Source: Deltaproteobacteria bacterium (lineage in GTDB: Bacteria > Desulfobacterota > RBG-13-43-22). Taken from it: DNA of 54,385 nucleotides. The position numbers were made by a program, and so were the translations under genes. Location: NCBI GenBank assembly GCA_016208255.1, contig JACQYK010000029.1:1-54385 (forward strand), read 5' to 3'. Numbering within the stretch: position 1 is the first letter of the stretch; the number at the start of each line of letters is the position of its first letter. Of this stretch, positions 20,480-29,045 are shown in pieces. The notes under the pieces are model-generated. The model did not search any database and was not told the DNA's origin. It saw only the letters and a list, made by a program, of their open reading frames with translations.

Positions 20480-22426
20480 CTAAACCGACAATCCCGCAAA
20501 ATATCCGTCCCGAACGGCCTCCATAATTCCCTGAGGATGGGAAGCGTCGCCGACGCAGTGGACTTCCGGTACCCGATCCTGAAGTATTTTAAACAGGGAG
20601 TCGTTGGTTTGGTACCCGGCGGCCAAAATAACAGAATCGGCCGGGAACAGCTTCTTTCCCCCATCCGCCAGCGTCACCGTGACTCCAGCGGCCGATATTT
20701 CTTCGCATTTGGCTTCGGTGACCATGACCACCTGATACTGCTTTAGTCCGTCCAAGAGACGGCGCCTGACCATCGGCCCCATTTCGGAGGCCATTCTTTT
20801 CAACATCTCGATAATGGTTACCTTTTTTCCTTTTTGGGCCAGGTAGTGGCCGGTTTCACACCCGACCAAGCCCCCTCCGATGACCACCACATTCTGCCCG
20901 GTCTGCTTTTTGCCCCAAAGGACCTCCTGGGCGGTGACCACCGGAGTCCCCCCCTTGGTTTCATTGATACCGGGAATCTCCGGCCAAATAGGAATACCCC
21001 CCACAGACAGGATCACGGCCTCCGGTTTCTCTCTTGCAATCGCTTCCGGAGTCGCCTCAGTATTCAGCCTAATTTCCACCCCGGCCATTTCCAATTGGCG
21101 GATCAGGTAATTGAGCCAGGGCAGGATATCGCCCTTGTTCGGCGGCAGGACGGCTATTCTTAATTGGCCGCCAAGCTGCTGATCCTTCTCCAGCAGGGTC
21201 ACTTTATGGCCTCTGAGTGCGGCCACTCGAGCCGCCTCCAAACCCGCCGGACCGCTGCCGACCACCCAGACCTTTTTTGTCTGGGTTGCCGGTTGAATCC
21301 TGCGGGCCCCCTCCCGTCCGGTAGCCTGATTGATGGTACAGATAAGCCCCTCGTCCCTTGAGCCGAGGCGTTCAATGCATTCAAAGCAGCCGATACAGGA
21401 AATGATATCATCGAGACGACCTTCGGCCGTTTTATTGGGCAAGTCCGGGTCGGCAATAAGGCGTCTGCCTATGGCGACCAGGTCGGCTTTTCCTTCCAAC
21501 AGGGCTTTTTCCCCGGTTTCCAGGTCCAGGCGGCCCACAGCGATCACCGGCACCGCGGTAATTTTTTTTATTTCTTCGGCCAGAGGCACCAGATCAGCCA
21601 CGGTGTCCGGTAAGGGGGCCTTGGTGATAAAAGAAAAGGCCCCATAGGCCGAAGCGTGAACAGCGTCCACCCCGGCTTTTACCGCCAGCCCGACCACTTG
21701 TTTGGTTTCTTCCAGGGTGATCCCCTCCTCAACCCCGTATTCCTGGATATTGAGCCGCGGCCAGATAGGATAGTCGGGACCCACGGCCGCTCTCATGGCT
21801 TCAATAATCTCGATCAGAAATCTGGCCTTGTTTTCCAGGCTTCCCCCGTATTTGTCCAGACGTTTATTGCTGGCTGAAGACAGGAAGGAGGCTACAATAT
21901 ATTGATGGGCCCCGTGGATTTCCACGGCATCGATCCCCACGTCCCTGGCCCGTTTGGCAGCATCGGCAAACCATCGGACCATCTCTTCGATTTCCCCGAT
22001 GGTCAGTTCATGGGGAGGCCCTCCCATGACCCCGATCATCCTGCTGGGCACCCGGATTGAAGAGGGTGCCACCTGGACAAAGGCTCCCTCCCTATGCTCA
22101 TACCCGGCATGATGGAGCTGCACGGCTATTTTGGCCCCATGTTGATGAACGGCCTTCACCAGCTTCTGCCACCCGGTAAGATCCCCGTTGTCTCCCAGGG
22201 TTAGCTGACGGGGGCCTTGGCACTTTACACCGGGAGCAACGCCTTCGGTGATGATCAGTCCGGTTCCACCCCGGGCTCGTGCCTCATAGTAGTCCAGGAG
22301 GCGAGAACCGATTTTTCTTTCTTCCGAATAACCGGTCCCCATGGGTGGAAGGACGATGCGGTTTTTTATCTCCAGTGTTCCTATTCGAACCGGCTCAAAA
22401 ACTTTCTTGTAATTCACTTGGGACAT
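20480..22426 (-). CDS. Old yellow enzyme family NADH:flavin oxidoreductase / 2,4-dienoyl-CoA reductase
   Basis: This 648-residue enzyme joins an FMN-binding TIM barrel, a [4Fe-4S] site and an FAD/NAD(P) domain, as in 2,4-dienoyl-CoA reductase (FadH) and trimethylamine dehydrogenase. The barrel starts with VFEPVRIGTLEIKNRIVLPP, and VEIHGAHQYIVASFLSSASN holds the active-site region. The cluster cysteines are CIGCFECIERL and a later ICTIN. The second half opens with VVGSGPAGLEAARVAALRGH (FAD) and VVVIGGGLVGCETGHYLA (NAD). The ATG at 22426 was chosen over an in-frame one four codons earlier because GGAGG lies just upstream of it. It follows an enoyl-CoA hydratase gene by 54 bp on the same strand, so reduction of an unsaturated acyl-CoA is likely. 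The true substrate is unknown. Confidence 0.9.
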   Translation of the reverse strand: MSQVNYKKVFEPVRIGTLEIKNRIVLPPMGTGYSEERKIGSRLLDYYEARARGGTGLIITEGVAPGVKCQGPRQLTLGDNGDLTGWQKLVKAVHQHGAKIAVQLHHAGYEHREGAFVQVAPSSIRVPSRMIGVMGGPPHELTIGEIEEMVRWFADAAKRARDVGIDAVEIHGAHQYIVASFLSSASNKRLDKYGGSLENKARFLIEIIEAMRAAVGPDYPIWPRLNIQEYGVEEGITLEETKQVVGLAVKAGVDAVHASAYGAFSFITKAPLPDTVADLVPLAEEIKKITAVPVIAVGRLDLETGEKALLEGKADLVAIGRRLIADPDLPNKTAEGRLDDIISCIGCFECIERLGSRDEGLICTINQATGREGARRIQPATQTKKVWVVGSGPAGLEAARVAALRGHKVTLLEKDQQLGGQLRIAVLPPNKGDILPWLNYLIRQLEMAGVEIRLNTEATPEAIAREKPEAVILSVGGIPIWPEIPGINETKGGTPVVTAQEVLWGKKQTGQNVVVIGGGLVGCETGHYLAQKGKKVTIIEMLKRMASEMGPMVRRRLLDGLKQYQVVMVTEAKCEEISAAGVTVTLADGGKKLFPADSVILAAGYQTNDSLFKILQDRVPEVHCVGDASHPQGIMEAVRDGYFAGLSV

Positions 22427-22480
22427 AGTCACCTCCATAAAAGAGTTTTTGATTTCTTGTTAAGTTTTTCCCGAGCTTTT

Positions 22481-23281
22481 TTACTTTCCGGTAAACTTGG
22501 GCGGACGGCGTTCCAGAAAGGAATCCTTCTGTTCCTTCATATCGTGTGGCGCCCGGCGGGAAATAATCAGGTGGTAATATTCATTTCTCAGTTGCGTGTC
22601 AAAGGCCAATTCCAGGCTCTGCTGAAGGACCCGCCTGGCCGCCTGCGTGGCCATGGGTGGCAGGGAAACGATTTGATCGGCCACCTTCAGCGCCTCATCC
22701 ATAAGATTTTCGGACGGGACCAGACGGTCGAGCAGACCGATACGAAAGGCTTCTTCGGCTTCCACATAACGGCTGGTATAGATTAAATCACAGGCCCGGC
22801 TGTAACCCACAATACGTGGCAGATAATAAGACATGCCGGTGTCCGGGCTAAGGCTTCTCTCCGGAAAGACCACTTTGAACCGGGACTTTTCCGAACCGAT
22901 TCGCATATCGCAGGCCAGGGCCACCGACATCCCCGCCCCGGCGGCGACCCCGTTGACAGCGGCGATAATCGGTTTATCCAGGGTCTTGTAGATGGCCGTC
23001 GACAACCTTCCCACCCAGCCGTAGGCGTCAAGCCGCACTGGTCTGGGCGGAACTTCATCCTCTTCCGAACGTGAACTTCGTACATCCGCACCGGAGGAGA
23101 AGCCCCGCCCGGCACCGGTCATGATCACTGCCCAGACGCTGTCGTCATCCCGCAATTCCTGGCAGGCCTCGATGATGGCGTCCTGAATCTCGGTATTCAA
23201 AGCATTCAAAGTGGCAGGCCGGTTGAGGGTCAGAATCGCCACCTTGTCTTTCCGCTCGATCAATAACACTTTTTCTGACAT
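22481..23281 (-). CDS. Enoyl-CoA hydratase/isomerase family protein
   Basis: This 266-residue crotonase-fold protein probably hydrates or isomerises an enoyl-CoA. The acyl-CoA oxyanion-hole segments are present: GAGRGFSSGADV and AAVNGVAAGAGMSVALACD. PERSLSPDTGMSYYLPRIVG holds the usual second catalytic region, in which Asp replaces one of the standard hydratase glutamates. The product may therefore be an isomerase or another crotonase rather than a classical hydratase. The ATG at 23281 has AAGGAG upstream, so the nine-codon longer frame is rejected. It lies upstream of the dienoyl-CoA-reductase-like gene in an apparent two-gene operon. Confidence 0.88.
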   Translation of the reverse strand: MSEKVLLIERKDKVAILTLNRPATLNALNTEIQDAIIEACQELRDDDSVWAVIMTGAGRGFSSGADVRSSRSEEDEVPPRPVRLDAYGWVGRLSTAIYKTLDKPIIAAVNGVAAGAGMSVALACDMRIGSEKSRFKVVFPERSLSPDTGMSYYLPRIVGYSRACDLIYTSRYVEAEEAFRIGLLDRLVPSENLMDEALKVADQIVSLPPMATQAARRVLQQSLELAFDTQLRNEYYHLIISRRAPHDMKEQKDSFLERRPPKFTGK

Positions 23282-23302
23282 ATTTCGCTCCTTAGAAAAA
23301 TT

Positions 23303-23396
23303 TGGCAATAGGCAATAGACGATAGGCGAAAGGCTATGGGAAACCTCAAATCAACGTTTTGGCCTATTGCCCATAGCCCATAGCCTCTTGCCTCTA
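23303..23396. repeat. Intergenic inverted repeat (CTATGGGC family)
   Basis: GGCAATAGGCAATAGACGA and AAAGGCTATGGG on the left face TTGCCCATAGCCCATAGCCT on the right, so the element folds back on itself. It uses the same words as the repeat between gyrB and gyrA. Confidence 0.65.
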
Positions 23397-23628
23397 AGAG
23401 AAGGTATTTTTTATTACGTAGCTCCCCAAATCCCAATGGGCATGAAGGTTAATCCATGTTAAACCATAGATATAGAGGCAAGGGAAAAAGGTGTCAAGGA
23501 TAAACCTAACCCGGACAAGCCGGAATTTGAAATTGTAAAGTGGAAATTGCAAAGTGCAAATTTATGGAAAACGGCTGTTCAAAAATAATATATTTTCTTT
23601 TCCTGTTTTTCTTGGAACTGAATTCTTG

Positions 23629-23634
23629 TATAAT
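23629..23634 (+). promoter_or_regulatory. -10 box (TATAAT) of the aminopeptidase gene
   Basis: TGTATAAT with an extended TGn lies 25 bp upstream of the ATG at 23660. No good -35 is visible. It rules out the longer frame that begins at 23540, since that start would lie upstream of the promoter. Confidence 0.5.
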
Positions 23635-23659
23635 CTTCTCCAAAGAAAAGGAGGAAATT

Positions 23660-24859
23660 ATGCTGACCGACGACCAACTCAATCAATATGCCGAGGTGCT
23701 CTTCTGGGGATTAAGGACGGCCCGGAAGGAACCCTTTAAAAAGAAGGACATTATACTGATCCAGTATGAACCTCCGGCTTTGAAACTGGCCGAAATAGTA
23801 TTTACCAAGGCCATCGAACGGGGAATGAACCCGGTTCAGCGGATGGGCTTAACCTATGGAATGGAACATGATTTCTTGAAAAAGTCAAAAATGGACCAGC
23901 TCCTTTTTATCCCCCCCGGAGAAAAAGAATTACTCAGGCATATTAACGGAAGGATTTTCCTGAGGGCCCCGGAATCCCTGACCCACCTGAAGGATGTCGA
24001 CCCTCTCCGGATAGGAAAGGTCCTGGTTTCCCGAAAGCCCTTGCGGGAGATCATGGATAAACGGGAAGAGAAAGGTTTTTATAGCTGGACGCTTTGCTCC
24101 TACCCGACCCCGGAATTGGCCCGACAAGCCAAAACAACTCTTAATAAATATACTGACCAGATTATATCGGCCTGTTTTCTTGACCATGACAACCCGGTGA
24201 AGGAGTGGGAGAACATCCATAAGAATGCCGGCGCCATAAAAAAATGGCTTAACAGTCTCCGGGTGACTTATTTCCACATAGAATCTCCGAATGTGGATTT
24301 GAAGATTACCCCGGGAGAAAGAAGGCAATGGAAAGGCGTCTCCGGCCATAATATCCCCAGCTTCGAGATATTTTTTTCGCCCGACTTTCGAGGAACGGAA
24401 GGGGTCTATTATTCCAACTTGCCTTCTTTCCGCAGTGGAAATTATGTGGAAAAAGTACGCCTGCATTTTGAAAAGGGTTCGGTAACCAAGGTGGAGGCCG
24501 CCCAGGGGAAGGCTTTTATCGAAAAACAGATTGCCATGGACAAAGGGGCTTCCCGGGTGGGCGAGTTTTCCCTGACGGATAAACGTTTTTACCGGATCAA
24601 TCGCTTTATGGCCGATACCCTTTTTGACGAGAATTACGGCGGGGACCAAGGGAACTGCCATGTCGCCCTCGGGGCCTCTTATTCCGACACCTTTAATGGA
24701 AATCCGGCCCGGTTGACCAGGGCCTTGAAACAGAGTATGGGCTTTAATGATTCCGCCCTGCACTGGGACCTGGTCAACACGGAAAAAAAGACCGTAACCG
24801 CCCACTTGAAAACGGGAAAGAAACGGGTGATCTACGAACAGGGGATGTTTAAGTATTAA
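23660..24859 (+). CDS. M29 family aminopeptidase
   Basis: This cytoplasmic metallo-aminopeptidase of 399 residues removes N-terminal amino acids from peptides. It resembles peptidase family M29 (AmpS/PepS, thermophilic aminopeptidase T): MLTDDQLNQYAEVLFWGLRT at the start, ESPNVDLKITPGERRQW (family signature region), GEFSLTDKR and the C-terminal GGDQGNCHVALGASY with HWDLV. M29 enzymes use two metals bound by Glu, His and Asp, and several such residues are present in the expected C-terminal half. The ATG at 23660 has AAAGGAGGAAATT in front and a TATAAT 25 bp upstream; the 40-codon longer frame is not needed. It is transcribed alone, divergent from the enoyl-CoA hydratase gene. Confidence 0.85.
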   Translation: MLTDDQLNQYAEVLFWGLRTARKEPFKKKDIILIQYEPPALKLAEIVFTKAIERGMNPVQRMGLTYGMEHDFLKKSKMDQLLFIPPGEKELLRHINGRIFLRAPESLTHLKDVDPLRIGKVLVSRKPLREIMDKREEKGFYSWTLCSYPTPELARQAKTTLNKYTDQIISACFLDHDNPVKEWENIHKNAGAIKKWLNSLRVTYFHIESPNVDLKITPGERRQWKGVSGHNIPSFEIFFSPDFRGTEGVYYSNLPSFRSGNYVEKVRLHFEKGSVTKVEAAQGKAFIEKQIAMDKGASRVGEFSLTDKRFYRINRFMADTLFDENYGGDQGNCHVALGASYSDTFNGNPARLTRALKQSMGFNDSALHWDLVNTEKKTVTAHLKTGKKRVIYEQGMFKY

Positions 24860-24883
24860 CTGCCTCTATTCGAAATTTTGGAA

Positions 24884-24970
24884 TTGAGGAGCCAGGAGCC
24901 AGAAGGAGGATAGCTTGGCAAAAGGTTTTTGTATTTATTCTGAATTCTGGCTCCTGAATTCTGGATTCCA
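24884..24970. repeat. Intergenic repeat (CAGGAGCCAGAA / TTCTGGCTCCTG)
   Basis: AGGAGCCAGGAGCCAGAA on the left is complementary to TTCTGGCTCCTGAATTCTGG on the right, forming a hairpin between convergent genes. Related words occur near 41627 and 50168. Confidence 0.6.
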
Positions 24971-25037
24971 TTCATCGCCGAAGATAAGAACAGCGGTATT
25001 ACCTCTGAGGGACCGTTTCACTGATTCAAGTCGGCGG

Positions 25038-26459
25038 TTATCCGGGCTGATATTCCCTTACCCGGCTGTACTTCACCATCCCCCAAAGGGCCTTGGCGCA
25101 GTCCACGGGATCTTCGAAAGTTAGAAGATGATAACGTTTGAAGATTTCGTCAATCGGCCCGCTTATTCTTCCCTCATTCCCGGCGATGACGATCGGTTTT
25201 TTATATCTCTTTGGGATGGTGGCGATGGCTTCCGCCTGCTTCAGGGTCTCCATCATTTCCGATGGGGCCGTATACCGGTCAAAATTGTCGCGAGGGGGCA
25301 TAACGATCAGGCCGTCGATATTATCCTGTTTGGCGACAATTTCTATCATCCGGATATAGGCCTCCTCATTTTTCCGGCCGATACAATCAATGGGATTGAC
25401 CGGGGGAGGAGAAAAGGGCAGCATCTGCTCCCGCAGTTCCTCTTGGGCCTGAGCGGTCATCTCCGGAACGCTTAGACCTAATCGGGTACAGGCTTCGGTG
25501 GCCGTGACGCAAAAGCCGCCGCCGCCGTGCAGGATGGCCACGCCATTTCCCCTGGGAAGCGGTTGATAACAAAGGTTGTTGGCCATATAAAACATTTCCA
25601 TGAAATCAAACCAGCGAATGGCCCCGGCCTGGCGGCAGACGGCATCAAAAAGCTCATCATTCCCGGCCAGGGCCGCCGTATGGGAACGGGCCGCGCGGGC
25701 GGCCGCTTCCGAAGAGCCGGCTTTGTAGATGAGCAGGGGTTTTTTCGCCGTTACGGATTTCGCCACTTTCAAAAACCGGTTGCCGTCTCCGATATCTTCC
25801 ACATAGGAAATAATAACCTGAGTCGTGGGATCATCCCCCAGATATTCCAGGAGATCCACATAGGAAATGGAAGCCTGATTTCCGAAGCTGATGGCTTTAC
25901 TGACCCCGAATCCATATTTTCGGGAGGCCTCATACAGGAAATGAGTGAGGGTACCACTTTGGGATATAAAGGAAATCGGTCCCCGATGGGGACGTCGGGT
26001 CAAGTTGGGAAAGGTATTCAGGTTCCCTTCGGTGCTCCAGATCCCCAGGCAGTTAGGCCCCAGAAAATAAAAACCGGCTTTTTTCGATTCTTCGGCAATT
26101 TTATTTTGGAGCTTGGCGCCTTCCGAACTGATCTCGGCAAACCCGGCGGTAATGACGATCCCCCCCTTTACCTTTTTGGCAATACATTCCTCAATAACCT
26201 GGCTGATTGATGCGGCATTGACGGCGATGACCGCCAGATCAATCTCACCCGGTACCTTCCTGAGGCTTGGATAAGCGGGAATCCCTTGAATTATTTTTTC
26301 CTTGGGATTGATCGGATAGATGGCCTGGCGATATCTTCCGGCGATCAGGGTGTTCAAGATCCCGAAACCCCAGGATTGGATATTATTACTCGCTCCCACA
26401 ACGGCCACAGACCTTGGCCTAAAAATAGCATTTAAAGATTGCTTCATCCGAACATCCAT
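25038..26459 (-). CDS. Acyl-CoA synthetase (NDP-forming type), CoA-binding alpha-like subunit
   Basis: This 473-residue protein matches the alpha part of NDP-forming acetyl/acyl-CoA synthetases. The CoA-binding Rossmann domain starts LNAIFRPRSVAVVGASNN, a succinyl-CoA-synthetase-like domain follows (GFYFLGPNCLGIWS, ISFISQSGTL-type region), and the phospho-histidine region lies near RSHTAALAGNDELFDAV. It would convert acyl-CoA to acid with ATP or GTP formation, or the reverse. The ATP-grasp beta part is missing here and may lie elsewhere. The ATG at 26459 overlaps the stop of the upstream hydrolase remnant by one base; a TTG one codon earlier also exists. Acyl group unknown. Confidence 0.85.
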   Translation of the reverse strand: MDVRMKQSLNAIFRPRSVAVVGASNNIQSWGFGILNTLIAGRYRQAIYPINPKEKIIQGIPAYPSLRKVPGEIDLAVIAVNAASISQVIEECIAKKVKGGIVITAGFAEISSEGAKLQNKIAEESKKAGFYFLGPNCLGIWSTEGNLNTFPNLTRRPHRGPISFISQSGTLTHFLYEASRKYGFGVSKAISFGNQASISYVDLLEYLGDDPTTQVIISYVEDIGDGNRFLKVAKSVTAKKPLLIYKAGSSEAAARAARSHTAALAGNDELFDAVCRQAGAIRWFDFMEMFYMANNLCYQPLPRGNGVAILHGGGGFCVTATEACTRLGLSVPEMTAQAQEELREQMLPFSPPPVNPIDCIGRKNEEAYIRMIEIVAKQDNIDGLIVMPPRDNFDRYTAPSEMMETLKQAEAIATIPKRYKKPIVIAGNEGRISGPIDEIFKRYHLLTFEDPVDCAKALWGMVKYSRVREYQPG

Positions 26460-26737
26460 CAATTAGGTACCTCGCTTAAAAAATTCATGATGACGGCGGT
26501 CACTTCCTCCGGTCTTTCCCTGGGGATGAGGTGTCCGGCCTCTTCAACCAGGGCATGGGAACCCCGGGGCATCAAGGAGGCGGCCTTTCCCCGTTTGGTA
26601 TAGAGACGGTTCTCACTGGCAGGTAATAGAATCAGGGGTTTTCCCGGTCCGGGATAAAGGAGATATTTTATGTCGGCCTCCCCAAGGTGTTGGGTCAGCC
26701 GACGGGGAAGGTTTTTGGTGGAATTTAAAACATCCAT
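26459..26737 (-). pseudogene. Alpha/beta hydrolase, C-terminal fragment
   Basis: The 92-residue frame ends with EAGHLIPRERPEEVTAVIMN and FLSEV, which is the catalytic-His end of alpha/beta hydrolases (xxxGHxxxxERPEEVxxxIxxFL). Family members have about 260-300 residues, so the nucleophile and core are absent. The middle (KPLILLPASENRLYTKRG) corresponds to the strand that normally carries the acidic residue. It lies directly before the acyl-CoA synthetase gene with a one-base overlap, so it may still be translated. It is most likely a deletion remnant. Confidence 0.55.
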
Positions 26738-26922
26738 AAAATAGCGTTTAATTCAATCGATCGGGAGGAACTCGACTATTGGTCCAAAGAGCCGTTCGAT
26801 TTTTAACCTCCTTTTCACTTTTCGATCCTAACCCGCCGGGGTTGTGGTGTAAAGCTTTTTCTGGGCAGCGAATACCGCCATCATGGCAGGAATCCAGTCT
26901 TTTTTCAGTTCATCATTTTTTC

Positions 26923-26970
26923 TTGACAATAAAAATTAATTAATATAAAACTGACTGGCATGTCAGTCAG
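26923..26970 (+). promoter_or_regulatory. tetR promoter with overlapping palindromic operator
   Basis: TTGACA is at 26923-26928 and a TATAAA-like -10 at 26944-26949. Immediately after it lies a 20-bp palindrome (26951-26970) with half-sites CTGACTGGCA and TGTCAGTCAG, matching at 9 of 10 positions. The ATG of the TetR gene (26960) is inside the palindrome, so the transcript is nearly leaderless. A related palindrome lies at 28262-28283. Autorepression is inferred. Confidence 0.65.
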
Positions 26971-27607
26971 AAAAGGAAAACCGCCTTCCCTGTCCACCAA
27001 AGAACAATTGATCAACGCCGCTATAAAGATATTTCAGCAAAAAGGATTTCAGAAGACCCGGATATCGGACATCGTCAGCGAAGCAGGCCTGGCCCAGGGG
27101 ACTTTTTATTTATACTTTGAATCCAAGGAAAAAATTTTTCGCCAAATAACTCTGGATCAATCCAGCCGCTTCGCCAAGGTTTTTAAAGAAACCGAGGTGG
27201 TGTTCGGGGGAAAAGACCTTACCGATATAAGGCAAAATATAACCCGTTTTCTAAACAAACTACTTGAGGTCTACAAGCAGAATATCAAAATATCTGAACT
27301 GCTTTTCCGGGAAACCAGAGGGCACGGAGGACTTTTTAAGGAAGATCAGGAAACCTTTTATAAAAGCTTTATCAAACTGCTTCAGGAACATATGAAAAGA
27401 GACCTCCCCGCCGGTAAATTTATTTTTGAAGATTCAGAAACCATCGCCATCTTTTTATTGGGTGTCTTTTTAAACAGCACCTCTTACTTTTTGCTGATGA
27501 AAAAACAATTTAACACTGATAAACTAGTTCAAAAAATGACTGACTTTATATTAAACGGCATGCAGCTTAACAACATTCCATTTCTCCCAAGTCAAACCAG
27601 CACATAA
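26960..27607 (+). CDS. TetR family transcriptional regulator
   Basis: This 215-residue repressor has an N-terminal helix-turn-helix at about residues 14-60: STKEQLINAAIKIFQQKGF, ISDIVSEAGLAQGTFYLYF, ESKEKIF. The C-terminal ligand domain is helical and not diagnostic. Residue pattern and operator type resemble the FadR/AcrR-like group that binds acyl-CoAs or hydrophobic effectors. It stands 700 bp upstream of the fumarate-adding enzyme operon. The same palindrome class lies on its own start codon and before that operon, so it is the best candidate for the local regulator. No ribosome site precedes the ATG; translation from a near-leaderless message is likely. The ligand could be the hydrocarbon or a CoA intermediate (inference). 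Confidence 0.87.
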   Translation: MSVRKGKPPSLSTKEQLINAAIKIFQQKGFQKTRISDIVSEAGLAQGTFYLYFESKEKIFRQITLDQSSRFAKVFKETEVVFGGKDLTDIRQNITRFLNKLLEVYKQNIKISELLFRETRGHGGLFKEDQETFYKSFIKLLQEHMKRDLPAGKFIFEDSETIAIFLLGVFLNSTSYFLLMKKQFNTDKLVQKMTDFILNGMQLNNIPFLPSQTST

Positions 27608-27756
27608 AAATTAGGTTTCTACCCAGTATTTTGAGTAAAACCTTTTAAAAAGGACTGTCCCTAAAGAACCCATTTTCTCTTCGAAAATATCGAAGAACTT
27701 CCAGCAGGATTTTAGGGAGAGCCTGACGTAGCCATTTTCAAAAGAACCTTTTTGGT

Positions 27757-28005
27757 CTATTTCTCTTTAACCGGGTCACTGAGCCGCTTGGCATTATCCT
27801 GGGAAAAGGAATAAAAGATGGGTCTTAAAGCATCGGCTACTTCTCTAATCCGCCAGATGACCCGGGCCAGATCCTTCCGGGCTTCAATGGCCGGTCTTTG
27901 CCGGATCATAGTCCCGGCAACCTCTTTCTCGAAGATTCATTCCATCGGCCATTTCAAGAAAACCCCCATCAGACCCTTTCCGACCAGACTCAGGGGACTG
28001 ATCCA
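27757..28005 (-). pseudogene. Degenerate reading frame with internal TGA
   Basis: In the 710-bp spacer between the TetR gene and the synthase operon, the minus strand has an 83-codon open stretch interrupted by one TGA (27937-27939). The translation reads LSLVGKGLMGVFLKWPME, TGA, then IFEKEVAGTMIRQRPAIEAR and ends RLSDPVKEK. Composition looks like a real protein C-terminus, but two TAGs lie upstream and no family is recognised. TGA may stand for a lost Trp codon. It is best read as a decayed gene end. The rest of the spacer (27608-27756 and 28006-28261) shows no gene. Confidence 0.3.
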
Positions 28006-28261
28006 CTACTACTTTTTGAATTATAAATCAAACCCTCAAATAAAGTATTTTTTATAAGGGAATGGGGTTTCTTTATTGAAGTGGAGGACAAGAGAATCTT
28101 TTTTTTGACTCCAGGGGCGGTTATCCTTTCGGTTTGATGGGGGCGGATCAGCTCCCATTTGGCGGAAGAGGCGCTTTTTTTATCCTTTTTCTAAACAGTT
28201 AAAAAATCATCAGCCTTAGTGGAAATGGGTTTCAATTTTCAAGGAAAAATTTTTACCATCT

Positions 28262-28283
28262 AATGACTGACAAATCAGTCATT
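28262..28283. promoter_or_regulatory. Palindromic operator upstream of the fumarate-adding synthase operon
   Basis: Perfect 9-bp arms AATGACTGA and TCAGTCATT flank a 4-bp centre. The half-site TGACTGACA next to the dyad is the same as in the palindrome at the tetR start codon. It lies 38 bp before the ATG of the first small subunit, where a bound repressor would block transcription. Confidence 0.65.
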
Positions 28284-28320
28284 CCACTTTTCTAAAAACC
28301 TTAGAAGAAGGAGGAAAAGT

Positions 28321-28689
28321 ATGTCTCGGAGAGATGCATGGAAAGAAGTCAGGGAAAGTATCCAGATGAGTTCCGGGCAAACTGGCAAAAACATCGAGGA
28401 ACGGGAAAAAATGCCTGAAAAGGCCTGCGGGGTGTGTCAAAACTTTTTCGAAAACGCCTATAATTCGGATGGACGCGGTTCATGCCGGATTTTAAAAATG
28501 GGGTCGAATATTAAATCCAGCCCACCGGTTTTAGTCACCAGCGGAGAAGTGGGTTTAATTACCTACATTAATACCGACGCTACCCATTGCCCGCACTTTT
28601 TAAAGATGGAGATGATTGACCACGATTTGGGAGAAATTTCAGATCCACGCTATCGCCGGGTCCACCGTATCATGGAAAAAAGTAAATAA
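28321..28689 (+). CDS. Small [4Fe-4S] subunit of fumarate-adding glycyl radical enzyme (BssB-like)
   Basis: This 122-residue protein has four cysteines at 36, 39, 55 and 90 (CX2C-X15-C-X34-C) in a context like ACGVCQNFF and THCPHFLK. The small beta and gamma subunits of benzylsuccinate synthase bind one low-potential [4Fe-4S] cluster each through four cysteines in a HiPIP-like fold. This subunit and the next share that spacing logic, so I assign it as one of the pair. It may control access to the active site of the large subunit. It is longer than BssB because of a 30-residue charged N-terminus. A strong AAGGAGG lies six bases before the ATG. Which of the two is beta is inferred from length only. 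Confidence 0.72.
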   Translation: MSRRDAWKEVRESIQMSSGQTGKNIEEREKMPEKACGVCQNFFENAYNSDGRGSCRILKMGSNIKSSPPVLVTSGEVGLITYINTDATHCPHFLKMEMIDHDLGEISDPRYRRVHRIMEKSK

Positions 28690-28819
28690 TGTCCCTCCTC
28701 ATTCCGGCCCTTCCCCGTTGAGGAGGCGGTGAGGAAGAGGGCCTTATTTGGTTTTGGCTAAAGGGTGAGATAGATCTTCAAAGTAAGCCTAAGAATCTTT
28801 CAAGAAAGGGGGGATAGGT

Positions 28820-29008
28820 ATGCCGACCTGTGTTGAGTGTCAATCTTTTTTTCCCATCGAAGAGGAGCCCGGCCGGGGTGATTGTGTCAGAAAAGGCGTA
28901 GACGCCAGACAGACTTATTATTCCGCCAGAGTTGTTTCCCAGGATAAAGACGCGGCCCGATGTGATTCTTTTCAAAAAAAGGTAATACCCAAGGAAGCTT
29001 TACATTAG
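28820..29008 (+). CDS. Small [4Fe-4S] subunit of fumarate-adding glycyl radical enzyme (BssC-like)
   Basis: This 62-residue protein has cysteines 4, 7, 22 and 48 (CX2C-X14-C-X25-C): MPTCVECQSFFPIEEEPGRG, DCVRKG and RCDSFQKK. Size and pattern match the gamma subunit of benzylsuccinate and alkylsuccinate synthases, which binds a [4Fe-4S] cluster and is needed for stability of the alpha subunit. It stands directly before the alpha subunit gene (37 bp gap), the BssC-BssA order known from bss operons. AAAGGGGGG precedes the ATG. In the 130-bp gap to the previous gene, CCTCCTCA and TGAGGAGG form a hairpin that could adjust expression. Confidence 0.75.
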   Translation: MPTCVECQSFFPIEEEPGRGDCVRKGVDARQTYYSARVVSQDKDAARCDSFQKKVIPKEALH

Positions 29009-29045
29009 TAAGGCAAAAAAATTTGAAAAAATAAAGGGGGCAATT

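Noticed and set aside
23930-24805. 291-codon open frame antisense to the M29 aminopeptidase
   Set aside because: The sense strand has a clear family match; the antisense translation has none.
26828-26916. Coding-like minus-strand segment ending in TAG before the tetR promoter
   Set aside because: Fewer than 30 codons with no start and no recognisable family; it runs into the tetR promoter.
27818-28057. 79-codon + strand frame in the spacer before the synthase operon
   Set aside because: No ribosome site and an Arg/Ser/Pro-rich composition; the minus strand has the more coding-like remnant here.
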